Shown here one piece after another: positions 43,502-55,200 of a stretch of DNA of 64,000 nucleotides. Source of the stretch: Agrypnia vestita (taxonomy: Eukaryota > Arthropoda > Insecta > Trichoptera > Phryganeidae). The stretch is from the NCBI GenBank assembly GCA_016648135.1, contig JADDOH010002552.1, positions 21,334 to 85,333 of the forward strand, written 5' to 3'. The position numbers and the translations under genes were made by a program. Under the pieces are notes generated by a model. That model saw only the letters and a program-made list of their open reading frames with translations, was not told the DNA's origin and searched no databases. Numbering within the stretch: the stretch's first letter is position 1; each line of letters starts with the position of its first letter.

Positions 43502-43787
43502 CATCAAAAAGAATTTTGGCCCAAGTACAATCGCTTATCCCCTCAAAATGCAGAGAAACTAGTGTTCATCTATCTTAATTAGAAATTGGTTAATTTTGAA
43601 TACAAACCAATTGGTTGATTAAATAAATAATGATAATTTTTCTATGATTATGTGGTTTTTATTTGCCTGCAAGTATCTTCCTTTATCAATTTACTGGCGA
43701 TAATTTTGTGAAATTTTCGCAATTGAAGTACTATCCGGTGTCCACCGGATATTGAAGTATAATTACCGGATATCTGTTTCATCTCTA

Positions 43788-43901
43788 ATAAGAACCTTCC
43801 TCGGACTTCAACGAATATTTGAAAAAAAAAATTATCCGAATTGGTTCAGCCGTTCTCGAGTTTTGCACTTAGCAACACATTTAGCGATTTATTTTTATTT
43901 A
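43788..43901 (+). mobile_element. 3' end of a common dispersed repeat
   Basis: AGAACCTTCCTCGGACTTCA ... ATTGGTTCAGCCGTTCTCGA ... CAACACATTTAGCGATTTAT, ending where the next pogo-like element begins. Tails of this wording are very common in Lepidoptera (recall-based). Confidence 0.55.
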
Positions 43902-43903
43902 TA

Positions 43904-46536
43904 CAGTGAAACTCTCTTAATATGTTTTTCAAGGGACCAGCAAATAAAAACTTATTAGGCGTGAGAACATATTAACAGTGATTTCATTATTTTCATATAT
44001 TATTTACATTTTCTAATTTTGTGTTTTAATTGAAATTTCCTTTACATAATATGAACATTTAAGGACATCTATTTAAAAAAAATTAAGTAAGTAAATATAT
44101 ACATTTGTAAAATATTACCTGAGGGTCAGAAAACAATAAAAACCACAACAATAAAAATTTTAGCACTGTCAAAAAATATTTTCTTATTAACCATACTAAA
44201 AGAAAACCATAAAATAACTTATGTAGATATGTCAATACCTATGTGCAAACCTTAATTTTAAAAGAAAATATACAAGTTATCTAAATTACTATTGCAAAAA
44301 AGTACCTATCTTAAACTAATAATATTATTAAAGGAAAAGTCAATCAGAATTTAAATATAATTCGGTGTATAAACCTAAACCATAACATAAACCTCACGAA
44401 TACGAAAAAAAAATACGAAAATTACCTGTATCTACTTCCCCTGGCTTGGTAAAGATTGCACATTTATAAAAAAGAACCGTTTGTAAATAGTATTCTACTT
44501 GACTTCATTTTAAAAATGTATCCCTTTTGATGATTTCTACATAATTTAGGTGTACATTCAACATTTCGCCTTGAGCAAACTCAATGGGGCAAAGTCCAAA
44601 ACAACCCGCCAATTCAGGGGCGAACTCGGCGAACTTAACACAATAATACATTAAATAATATTCTTTTGAGATTAATAACGATTTTCTTTATTTTAATTAC
44701 GTTTGATTTCACAATACCTTAATATTTTCCCGGGCGCAAAGAATATTCGTGATATTTTTTATCGTTACATTAAATTTGATCCGTTTTTTTGTAACTTAAT
44801 TAGAAAACAATCGGAGATATTACGTAATTAATATTCCCGATTGTTTCCTCGAAGAAATACTACCAAAATGAGAAGAATTTCGTTTAGGCAAATTAATTTT
44901 GCACCGACGTTGATTGATTTTGCGATTGCGACTACTTATATAAAAAATTATCATAAATAATCGCCGCATAAAATTATTTATAAAATATTATTTCACTTCT
45001 CAGTATTCAACCGTTCTGTTTTGTTTTACAATTTTTTAAATAGATTTTTAAAATATCTTGTTGTTCAAGAGACAAGTTTATTCATGGATAAACGCTAACC
45101 GTCGGTCGTTTATTTTATTTCTCAAGAAACTAATCAAATCAAGCTAATCAAAACTAAACCGGAAGTAATGAATAGCCCCCAATGATATCTACGAAAATTA
45201 AACAATTAAATTTCAGCATTTTAATGAAAATAATTCAAAAACAGATTTATTTTTTAAGAATGAAAATAGCATGGAGTAAAAATAATCAAAGAAAAATTAG
45301 TACAAACAAGTTTAAAGGATTATTTGCGCTGATCAAAGCCGACTATAAACACGTAACTCGCCAGTCGGGTATGCCGACAATCGCGCGAAAATTATTGTAC
45401 GATATATGAGTACTTGAATTATGAATTGAGTAATTTAAGTGATTAATTGTCTTTAAACTCAATTTGTTTAATTAGGATTGTACGTCCCGCGACTTCACGC
45501 GACGCGAGGCCAGCGCCACATTGCGCAGACCTTCCGTCGCAGATCTTCCATTTTACTGTATCTATTTTTTTTTCCATTATATAATACGCACTTATCAATC
45601 GCACTGCGCGGACATTCGACGAAATGACGCGACCTCGACATCCGACATCCGCGCAGTGTGGCGCTGGCTTTGTTTTACTGAATTTATCGGCAATTATTTC
45701 ACGCGTTTGAAATGATGTTGAATGATTTTAATGAGCTAAATAGACCTAGGAAGCAAGGCAATGTAATAAATAAATAATTAAAAATAAAGAGTATAATTGA
45801 TATAAATACTTGTGAATTTTAATTAAATTATGGTATATTTTGGATGTTAAATATTGACGAAAATGAAACAAAATATTACAGTAGTACCTACAGAAAGGGC
45901 TTCTGGAATTGTAAATTATTAGGTGCACCTGCTAATGTAATTGTGTATTCTCAGAAATAGATTTTTTGGTCAATTAAGAATGTTTGCATAGTTAAGAATG
46001 AAAATAAATCAAAAATTATAGGAGTACATTTGAAAGCCAAGCATTCTTTGTTTATATTGGGGATTAAGTTTTATTGTCTTGCCTTTTCAAATAATAGAGT
46101 TTTTGTCAAAGTACTTTTATGGCTCTGCAAGAATTATTTATTGTAAGCTGCCCATTTTGTGAATTTTGAGATTTATTTGGGTTAATTGTTTTATTAGTCT
46201 ATTCAAATACTGCAGGGTTTTTTCAGCCCCTAGAACTTTTGTTACACCCCAAAACCACTTAATTTTTATTGCGCCCATTTCTCGAAATATTATTTTTAGG
46301 AATGTTGAACAAAATTTCGTCTTCCGAAAAACGTATTATGAAGATTTATTTGTATGAATAAATTGAGTTCAGCTAAAAATATTAGCACTACTTAGGCGAG
46401 AAACGAAAATAAGCGGAAAACTTATTAAACCTAACAAAATTATCAGATTTGTATGGGACTTTTTCGGGACCGCAGAATTTAAACTTATTTAGAGGGAGAA
46501 CTTATTAAAAGTGAATTTATTAAGCGAATTTCACTA
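43904..46536. mobile_element. Pogo-like non-autonomous element, copy 2
   Basis: The left end CAGTGAAACTCTCTTAATAT and right end AAGCGAATTTCACTA are preceded and followed by TA. The interior matches copy 1 over both flanks (for example GGAATGTTGAACAAAATTTC near the right end). It holds a different MITE at 45,508-45,668 and lacks the one found in copy 1. No transposase; the 75-codon frame at 45,182 is lysine-rich and unrecognised. Confidence 0.75.
45508..45668. mobile_element. MITE with GGCCAGCGCCACATTGCGC ends
   Basis: Inverted ends GGCCAGCGCCACATTGCGCA and GCGCAGTGTGGCGCTGGC enclose about 120 bp of non-coding sequence. It is related by its TIR to those at 31,971 and 41,403. Confidence 0.75.
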
Positions 46537-46599
46537 TAGAAATACTCGATATTGACATATTTATTGTTTGCATTTGGGAAAAATCTTTTTTTTTTCAAT

Positions 46600-47145
46600 T
46601 TTGTCAAATGTTTTCAAATTACCAGAGTAATCTACTAGCGAAGGGAAAACTGCATTTCAAAATGAAGACTACAACATGCACACGTTCACCAGTTTGAAGA
46701 CTACAAAGTGTACACTACATTTGTAGTATAAACTACATGAAGTGAACTAATTGTAGTACTACAAAATTGTAATGACCTATATGAAGTGCTTCTTGAAAAT
46801 TATGCTACTAGAAAATTTTCAAATCTGTTGTTGTTACAGTTTCCAAAGATTTCTACGTTCGGTCCCAAAATTTTCAAAACCATGGGGGGAGGTTTGTTTC
46901 AGTTTCCAGAGATTTCTTCAATCCCAAAATTTTCTATTCCATCGGGGGGAGGGTGTTTCGATTTCCAGAGATTTCTTCATTTATCTACATCGACTTCCCA
47001 AAAAATTTCACATAAAAAATGTACTATTTGAAGTATGTACTTTCAAATAACTTTGAAGTATGTGTAGTTTATAGTGTGCACTATACTTCAATGTAATGTA
47101 GTACTACATTGTAGTAGTTAGTACAGAGCGGACCCATCACTCTAA
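46600..47145. mobile_element. Probable non-autonomous element with iterated TAGTACTACA
   Basis: GACTACA, ACTACAT and GTAGTACTACA words cluster at both flanks (46,668-46,765 and 47,035-47,125). The right end CAGAGCGGACCCATCACTCT resembles a hAT TIR. The centre (46,838-46,982) is a 60-bp minisatellite with about 2.5 units (GTTTCCAGAGATTTCTTC). Confidence 0.45.
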
Positions 47146-47682
47146 TCTACTATGAAATGAACTTGAAAATTTTAAAATTATGGCGAATTATCAGGTTTTA
47201 CTGTATTGCTATTTGCCTAAATATGTCTGAATGTTTGCAATTTGTTGAGTAATTTAGATCCATGACCATAACATTACTATCGATACTAATCTGTAATTGC
47301 GGGTAAACTAATTGAAATCATTTTCATATATCAATTCAAACAGCGTAAAGAACACACACCGAACACAGAAATTCTCAATTTATTCTCATTTTATTATTTG
47401 AATTTACAAATTGAAAAGCGTTACTATACTACAAATGACAAATGTTTTCAAATTTCCAAATAGCATAACATTTTTTTATAGATATCTCACTCATACTTAT
47501 CCTTTCCCTATGACCTTTAAGGTCATCTCCTTTGTGCAAGTAACCGCCATATATAATGAACGTGTCTAACAGTACTACCGCAATACACTTTGAACCAAAG
47601 GACGAAAATGTGTGTTGCACGTGTGGAAATTTAAAGTTTCATAAAAAGATGTTTGTGGGTGTCGCCGACTTTACCATTGATA
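47146..47682. other. AT-rich non-coding stretch
   Basis: No feature recognised. Confidence 0.4.
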
Positions 47683-47684
47683 TA

Positions 47685-49032
47685 CAGTGAAACCTCGTTA
47701 ATTCAAACCCTGATAATTTGAAATTCGCCATAATACGAAATTTTTAAAAATTGTAAGTCCCAAATTGTGAATTTCATAGTAAATTAATCTCGATAATTCG
47801 AAAACCCCGATAATTCTTAATTTGAAATATTTTTTAGCCCTTTGCGCCGCAAATCAATACATTTTAGTCCGCGTAATTCAAATTTTTTTTTGAAATATGA
47901 CGAATTGAAAAAATATTTCAAGTTTTTTCGCAAGCGAGAACAACAAATATGTCAATATCGGGTATTTTGAAATGTCACGATCTTAATATTAGCATAATAA
48001 ACATTGTGTTTTCAAAATGGTTTCTTGAAATATGAAAAACAGACATTTTTCACAAATCTTGTGTGTATAGTTTTCTGGGATATTCTGCCGTGTATATGTG
48101 ACCTCTCTGGCCAACGTTTCGGATCCCATTGCAGGGTCCATGATGGACCCTGCAATGGGATCCGAAACGTTGGCCAGAGAGGTCACATATACACGACAGA
48201 ATATCCCAGAAAACTATACACAGAAGATTCTGAACGGCCGTGAAAACCTAAGGACATTTTTCACAAAATTAATGTCTTTTTCATGAGTTTTACGATTCTT
48301 GGCGTATTTCGCAATCAATTCACAGTACTTTATGAAATGCCCCTTTCTATACATATTTTGCCGCGATCCCTAAAATTGGGGAATCCTGTGTATGCTTTCT
48401 TTAGTTGGCTGCCTTGATATGCGCGGATAGTTTAGTTTGCGGCATTTGTGCTAATCCTCATACCTAAACACTTTTTAAATGTTTTTCATGTTTTTAAATC
48501 TGTCTTTAGTTCGATTTTTTTTTAATCACTGTGTTTGTGTTATTAAAATATTAAATTTTATTTTTAAGATGTTTTTGGTGACTTATCTTATTGTTTCACA
48601 TATTTATTGAGAATTGTATTTGTATAGTAACCGTGCATTGTTGGTTTGAGCCAGAAAAAAGGACGAATCAAAAGTTAAACTCGTTTGAAGATTGAAGAAG
48701 CGTTCCATATATTCAAGTATAATAAACATTTTTGATTATGGACACCTATCCATGGAAAAAAAGGTTTTTTCGCAAATGAGAACAGCAAATATGTCAAAAT
48801 GCCGCGATCTTTGCATTAACATAATAAATATTGCGTTTTCAAGGTGATTTATTTAAATAAAAACATATATTTAACAAAATCAACAGTTTATCAAGAGTTT
48901 TACGATTTTTGGCGAATTTCACAATCGCACCGTGATTTTTTTTGTACCTAAAATTTGGAATTAACGAGGGCCCCTATAATTCTAAATTTATTTTTTGGGT
49001 CCCTTGAATTTCAAATTAACGAGGTTTTACTG
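47685..49032. mobile_element. Pogo/Tigger-like element with TA duplication
   Basis: The ends CAGTGAAACCTCGTTAATTC and ATTAACGAGGTTTTACTG are near-perfect inverted repeats flanked by TA (47683-47684, 49033-49034). The interior is non-coding and includes an old duplication (TCGCAAGCGAGAACAACAAA at 47,928; TCGCAAATGAGAACAGCAAA at 48,770). It is interrupted by the hairpin element at 48,057-48,253. Confidence 0.85.
48057..48253. mobile_element. Near-perfect hairpin insertion with 14-bp target duplication
   Basis: The arms 48,062-48,140 and 48,144-48,222 (79 bp, one mismatch seen) are separated by TGA. The apex is GGTCCA-TGA-TGGACC, and the arms contain GACCTCTCTGGCCAACGTTT. ACATTTTTCACAAA occurs exactly on both sides (48,043-48,056 and 48,254-48,267). 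Such a long duplication indicates LINE-like or Penelope-like insertion rather than a DNA transposon. Relatives are at 24,612 and 54,084. Confidence 0.85.
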
Positions 49033-49108
49033 TACTTTGTTTTTATTTTACATTGATCATTTATGTGGGGGAAAAAAAGCAGAGTCTTATTGTAAAAAAT
49101 TTGATTAC

Positions 49109-49249
49109 CTCTTTGATCTTGAAGAATGCCATCCCAGTGAGAAGGGAATCGGATCCAGCCTGATGCTGCGGTCCCACCCTCCTTAATTCCAATTGTTCAG
49201 CCACTTCTTGCAATCCTCCCTTCAGGTTCTTACACAGCTTCATTAGATA
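49109..49249 (-). CDS. CNOT7: CNOT7 internal exon ([10 protein letters not shown] catalytic block)
   Basis: The acceptor TATATTTTGCAG precedes TATCTAATGAAG, and the donor GTAATC follows GAG at 49,109. It has 141 nt, 47 codons, phase 0 at both ends. A TA microsatellite (about 49,258-49,274) lies just upstream of the acceptor, next to the branch region. Confidence 0.94.
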
Positions 49250-52200
49250 CTGCAAAATATATATATATATATATGTTACAGCGAATTTGTATTTCCAGTG
49301 TGACTATACTTTCACTAGTAGAAATGTATTTTTCCCGGTCGGGCAGTGGGGGCAGTGAAAACATGTCAATCAACGAATTTACAGATTCACTACACATTAT
49401 CTGTGAAAATATATTTTGTCCACGAATGCGCGCATTACTCAAAGCATAGACAATATATCGGTGAAACCATCAATAATTTGTACACGAACGTATGCAATTC
49501 TTAAAGCATAGAAAGTATAAAGCCGGCACTTCACTAGGCGATTTTTATTCATTTTGTGGTCCTATTTTAACTCCTAAATTAAAATAGGACAGCAACACCG
49601 CAAAACGAATACGAATCGCGAAGTAAGGTGTCGGCTGAAAAATCGTGCACTCGGGTTTTTTAAGACATCTGACGACTGCGGGAACAAAAAAATCTTTTTT
49701 TTTCGAAATGTAAAATTATATTTATTGCTGAAAATGAAAAATAGATCTCACAATAAAAGATATTTAAATTTGAGCATAATATTTATCAGGCATCTATCTG
49801 ACGATTATAGAACACATGAGCCAGGATGCATATTTGCAATATTATGGAATTTGGTTTCATTTAGGTAAACATTACTTAGGTACTGTTCGGTGATTATTCC
49901 GGACAGGATTTTCACAGATAAAAAAATCTTTTTGGCATTAGGTATAAGTAAGCATTTAAAATATCAAAAATCCAAATACCTTGAACATTTTTTCAAATAT
50001 AATATCAAAAATATATCTGGCCTGCAAAAATCCTGTGCTGAATAATCAACGTCCGCAACAAAACCCGTATAGAATAATAATAATATAGAATAGTCTGCAA
50101 AATTTATAAAAATTCTGTCCACGAAATTCGCATCCGTGAAATTGAGAGCTTGATTAAAGTTATGTACTTAGTTCAATTTCAATATAGATCTAAACCAAAA
50201 GTATCCTATATCTGTCTTATCAAATGATATCACTTTGGTTGTGCATGGTGTTGCCAACTCAGATTTTGAAAAAAGCGTAGGCCACATTAGAAAATTACGT
50301 AGAATTAGTAAATTTTGCTTGTAAAAAGTTCGTAGATCTACGTTCTTATTTTAGGAGTGAAATGAAGAAGTTAGGGTAGGTAAAACTGAATAAAACAGTG
50401 TTTTGTTGTTAATTTTTTTCATTATTAGTTATTTATTAAAATATTTAATATGTTCCTGCGAAGGCTCGCAGTTTTTTTTTAAGCCACTTTTCGTGTGAAG
50501 TAAGCCTATTAGTATTTCAGTACAAAGTCTATTTCTGATGTCTGTTTTCATAAGAAACAGACGCTCGACGTTTGCACTGCCATGTTTTGTTGTTTATTTT
50601 TTTGTTGTTTTGTTTTGTTGTTCATTTTTATCATTATTAGTTTCAGGTAAATTAATTAAATTTATACATACATTTATTAAAATATTTAATATGTTCCTGC
50701 GTAGGCTCGCGGTTTCTTTTTAAGCCACTTTTCGTGTAAAGTAAGCCTATTAGTGTTTCAGTACAAAGTCTATTTCTGATGTCTGTTTTCATAAGAAACA
50801 GACACTCGACGTTTGCACTGCTATGTGGCAATGTGAGCGAATTGGGCCAGTAATGGAAATATTTGCGACGAATCGCCTTTCTTTATTTTAGACACATGAA
50901 GTCAAAAATCATCTGGTTTAATTATCTGTTCCTCTTGAAATGGGAGACTTGTATTTCTAAGAGCTCACCATTCCCGGTCTAGCTCTGTCAGATTTGTTGG
51001 ACATAATCTTGAAAGTAAAATAGTTAAATGAAAACTAAGTAAAGTGCAGCAGACTCAACTCATTAATAAAATATTTGAAGTTAAGGATAAAAATATTACT
51101 TGGAAACATTTGCCCCAAATGAGCTATAGAAGGTACAGGACGTTTAGAATTTGGGTCCAGCAATGTCTCAGGGTTTATAAACCTTAAGTTCTTCAGCCTT
51201 TGTCTCTGCTCATCTTCAAAGGGGAAGCGAAATTTTTTTGTCTGTTTCCCACAAATATTTTTTCAGTTTTTATTCATTTGTTTGTTCATAATGCAGCTTT
51301 CTTTTTTTAGTGGGAGTAACGTTCCGCTCTTCATCACTGTCACTGCTTATCTCCATAATTGAGTTCAATTAAATTGAGCAGAAAGCTGAACAATATCGGA
51401 AGATAGAAATCAAAACCACTCCTTATTATTTTTAGGTTAAGTTTACAGATTAGATTACACTTTGGTTATGTAAGTTTCTCCCTTCGAGACAAGACATTTC
51501 GTTTTACATAGTCACTGCTCTATGGAATGGGAACTTTGTTTATAAAATAAATGATGCGAGTGTTGTGTTGTGTTGGCGAAGCGAGTCTGCGGTAGTATGA
51601 AAGAAACGGAACATTTATTACCTTTTTTTCACGAATGAAAAGGAAATTATACCCATTCAGCCTAATGAGCTGTTATTTTGTAAAATTGTACAATTTGTAA
51701 TTTTGTTAATTGATACAAAATACGTAGTTTCTGGGACTGAAGATCGTAGGATTGCAGGAAAAGCTTAAAGTACGTAGATCTACGTAAAAATACATAGAGT
51801 TGGCGACGCTGGTTATGCATACGTATATAACATTCTTAAATTCATCAAACAATAATTGTGGGGTTATAATGCAAAACGTACTATTTCCATTTTTCTCATT
51901 TTTCAGGAAGGACAGAAAACTGAAAACTACCACAAGCATAATACTACCATAAAAATAATAAAATAAAATGCAGTAAATTATTTAAATTCATTGAACTTAT
52001 TCTTAAATTTGGCATTCAATGAAAAATATTTTAAATTTGTTGTTTTAATTAATTTTTTTTGCAAACATGACTATTTCCAGGAAATGGTACCTACTTTTTG
52101 GAATAAAACAATATGTTTGGAAAACAAACATATTTAATTTGTTTTTTTATTATTGAATAATATGAAATAAAATTTTAAAAATAAATTAAGGATAGAGATA

Positions 52201-55200
52201 AAAAAGGATACACATAAAAAAGTTAAAAAAGATGTAGCTAAAAAAGGTATTGATTTATATAATAAAAAAAAAGATAAAATATTCCATAGATCACACACAA
52301 TGAAGATCCTTGACGACATCATCGTAAAATTGACGTCTTATTGTTTTGCCGGCTTTACATGATTCCTAATATTTTGCTCACAAAGACAAACATTATTTTA
52401 GGCTTTTTGATTTCCTCGTTATCGTTACAAATGTCGGTGTTGCATTGAACGATGAGGCAACACCCACAGTTGTTTTTTCCTTCAGAAATGTTAAAATTTT
52501 TTGTTCCGTCATCTTAAACTATTATAAAAATTATTAAAAAAAAAAAAAAATTAAAATAACTGATTTTAAGAGTGGTTTCAACGCACTTTTAAAATCAAAA
52601 AAATTAAAATCTTTTCCGAAGACTTTAACATTACAAAATTTGCTTAGTACTTTGTAATATTGGGAAGGAGAAACAATAGCAGTCTTTTTCGGATTGTTTT
52701 TCGATTCTTCCAAACGCTCTATCCACTACGTCTGCATCACTCAATATCTTAAATACTCTTCTCATTTATTAATATACATTTCAACAATTATTAATATACA
52801 TTTTAAACCAGTTTACTTGAAAAATCCAAAAGAACACGAGATAAAGCATTATACACAACACACAGCTGTCAATTATTTTGAGGTTATGTCAACCGTGGAC
52901 AAATAGTGCGTTTTGTGGAAAAAGAGATCACCATTCTAAAATTTCTATTGGAAATAGTACACTTTGCCATAACAGGTAATTAGTTGCTTTTGCAAAAAAA
53001 AGGTACTTAATTTTCTGCTGTAAATAGTATGTTTTGCATAAAAAGGTGATTTTTAAGCTGAAAAATAGAGGTAATTTGTGATTTTTATCGTAAAACTAAT
53101 AATACAGATAGATTTCTTAGCCTTAAATTACCATGTCTACATATATAACTCAAAATCGCTTATTTTGGAAATAGTGCGTCTCGCATTAAAACCCCACAAT
53201 TGCGAAGTGAAGTGCTGGCTTTATACTTTCCATGCGAATTGCGAGCGTTCGCGTGCAAAATATAGATGGTTTCACCGATATATTGTCTATGCTTCGAGAA
53301 ATGCGATCATCGACAATATGCCAAATTTCATTTAAATGACAGTTCGGAAACAAATAAATTCACTAGTAAGACATCCATTAAAATATTGTATTAATTTCTA
53401 TTGGTGAAAATTTGCTTGGATAGGATAAGAATGACCTTCTATGTAATTTCTCTAAAATGCCAGTGAATGTACGGACTCACTAGAAAAACAGATTCACTGT
53501 AAGATATATAAAAAATCTAAAAATGTATTATGATAAAATAATTCATAGTAGGGACAAGACATGTTTCACCATAGTATTTGTAATGAGATGGTAGAATCAG
53601 AAGGAATTACATTACACTCTATTAATCTCTCAAACATTCCATAAAAACACTCTGGAATTGACTGGGACATTCTCGTGAACACTGTAAATGTCGAGGGAAT
53701 ACTAGGAATGTGTAGAATGGTATCGAACATTTGAAAACCAACGCACTTTGTATAAAAAGGCGAAAGAAATTGGATAATAAGCGTGTGAAATATTCTAGAA
53801 ACATTGGATTGGATGGAGTGATTGTGGATTTGAGAACAGCGCTATAGTTACGTTGGTGCTCAGTAACTCCCATAGCCACGGTCCCGTGACAGTATTATCA
53901 CAGGTAGTTTAGATATTTTAATAAAAGTTTTATTATTTACTATTGCAACAGCAAAACCAGGAGAATTTTCCCATGATTACAGCTGGCAAGTATATCAACT
54001 TTGAATTTGACGTTTAGTATACTGCGATATAATGTAAGGTTAACTGTCATATACTCATTTTTATTTTTTGACGAGCATATTTGATGCCGTGTATATTTGA
54101 CCTCTCTGCTGTGTATATTTGACCTCTCTGGCCAACGTTTCGGATCCCATTGCAGGGTCCATCATCAAGGCTGACGTGATGAATAAGTACAGTACTGTGC
54201 GAATTAATGTGAACACAAGTGATAATTTGAAAAAAAAACAACATTTATTAGTTATAGAATGGTATAGAGGAAAGCAGAGAAAAGAATACAATTTAAATTG
54301 TTTTAATAGAGGAAAGCAGAGAAAAGAATACAATTTAAATTGTTTTAATAGGAAATATCCTTTGGCTTTTATAACTTCTTCAACATGTTTGGGCATAGAA
54401 TCAACAAGTTTTTTAGTTTTCTGGTATTAACTGGTTCCGAAACCATATATGGATTACAGCTTAAATCCGTTTTATTTTTGTCATGCAATCTATTTTACGA
54501 AGTCCAGTTTTTACATCAGACCACAGATTTTCAGTCCGATTAAGGGTCGTTGAGTTTCCTGGCCATTCAAGGCATGATATATTTTTGTCCTTGAAATATT
54601 TCATCATAATCTTGGACACGTGACATGGAGGTGAGTCTTGTTGAAAAACTGCTTGACCATTGGCATCAACTTTTCTTAGTTCAGATTCCAATCTCTGTTT
54701 TAGCAAGTCTCTGTATTTTTCAGGTTCATTATGCCTTCGATCGGCACAAGGCATCCGGTCCTTTATAAGAAAATCAGCCCTGTGACATCTTCTTTAACGG
54801 ATGTTTAAGGCTGGACATCCGTTTCGCAAACTATTGAATCTGTCAAATTGAGTCGATAGATCATGCCCTTTCATGTGCGAGGTGCCGTCAGAACTTAAAT
54901 CGAATAAACATTGCACTTTTGTCACATATTTATGTATACAGTGCTAAAACAGAAAGGATTTGATAGAACAAGATGATCATATATTCTTCGATTTCGAGCG
55001 CCAGTGGAATACCCAGGCGTCCCCATGGAACTACTATCTGTGTCAAAATATTTACTTATTTTACCTTTTGACAAATACTCATATATTATGTGAGTCGAAT
55101 TATAATTTTCCATAAATAATTTAAAAAACATATTCTAAATTCATTTTTAAATCAATGCATATCGTAATATGACGATCACAAAATAATTACGCCCACGCGC

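Larger units (their letters stand above)
40489..43522 (+). mobile_element. 3.0-kb transposon, AAGT target duplication, iterated GTAACGCAG
   Basis: The ends GGGCCAAAATTCTTTTT and its inverse AAAAAGAATTTTGGCCC are flanked by AAGT on both sides (40485-40488, 43523-43526). The 4-bp duplication and TIR fit several superfamilies (for example Sola) but do not decide one. The phrase GTAACGCAG(T) or its inverse ACTGCGTTAC recurs at about 40,682, 41,229, 41,248, 42,708, 42,925 and 43,082. It carries a degraded ORF (41,366-42,496) and a triple 114-bp tandem repeat. Confidence 0.8.
38236..43785 (+). mobile_element. hAT transposon with BED finger, split by two later insertions
   Basis: The ends TAGTGATGAAACGGATA and (right, inverted) TAGAGATGAAACAGATA are followed internally by CCGGATATCCGG-like palindromes. 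TAATAAG occurs immediately outside both ends (38229-38235, 43786-43792), fitting an imperfect 8-bp duplication. Coding debris in order: BED finger (about 38,375-38,560), middle fragments (about 38,750-38,870), C-terminal region (40,174-40,488) and final residues (43,523-43,580). The Harbinger-type element at 39,370 and the 3-kb element at 40,489 were inserted later. Confidence 0.85.
49404..53330. mobile_element. Large segment bounded by about 120-bp inverted repeats
   Basis: Left 49,404-49,535 and right about 53,198-53,325 are inverted relatives: AGCATAGACAATATATCGGT / ACCGATATATTGTCTATGCT and AAAGCCGGCACTTCAC / GAAGTGCTGGCTTT. It encloses 3.9 kb including a second TE-like unit (50,250) and TE ORF fragments (52,440-52,745). 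It could be one large DNA transposon with nested insertions, or two inverted copies of a short repeat. Confidence 0.4.

Noticed and set aside
47989..48286. Frames containing [14 protein letters not shown] on both strands
   Set aside because: The same peptide is read from both arms of the palindrome, so it is a consequence of inverted symmetry rather than coding.
54047..54430. Overlapping plus and minus frames around the hairpin arm
   Set aside because: They are translations of the hairpin repeat and a 42-bp duplication; only the [14 protein letters not shown] stretch is real Tc1 transposase.
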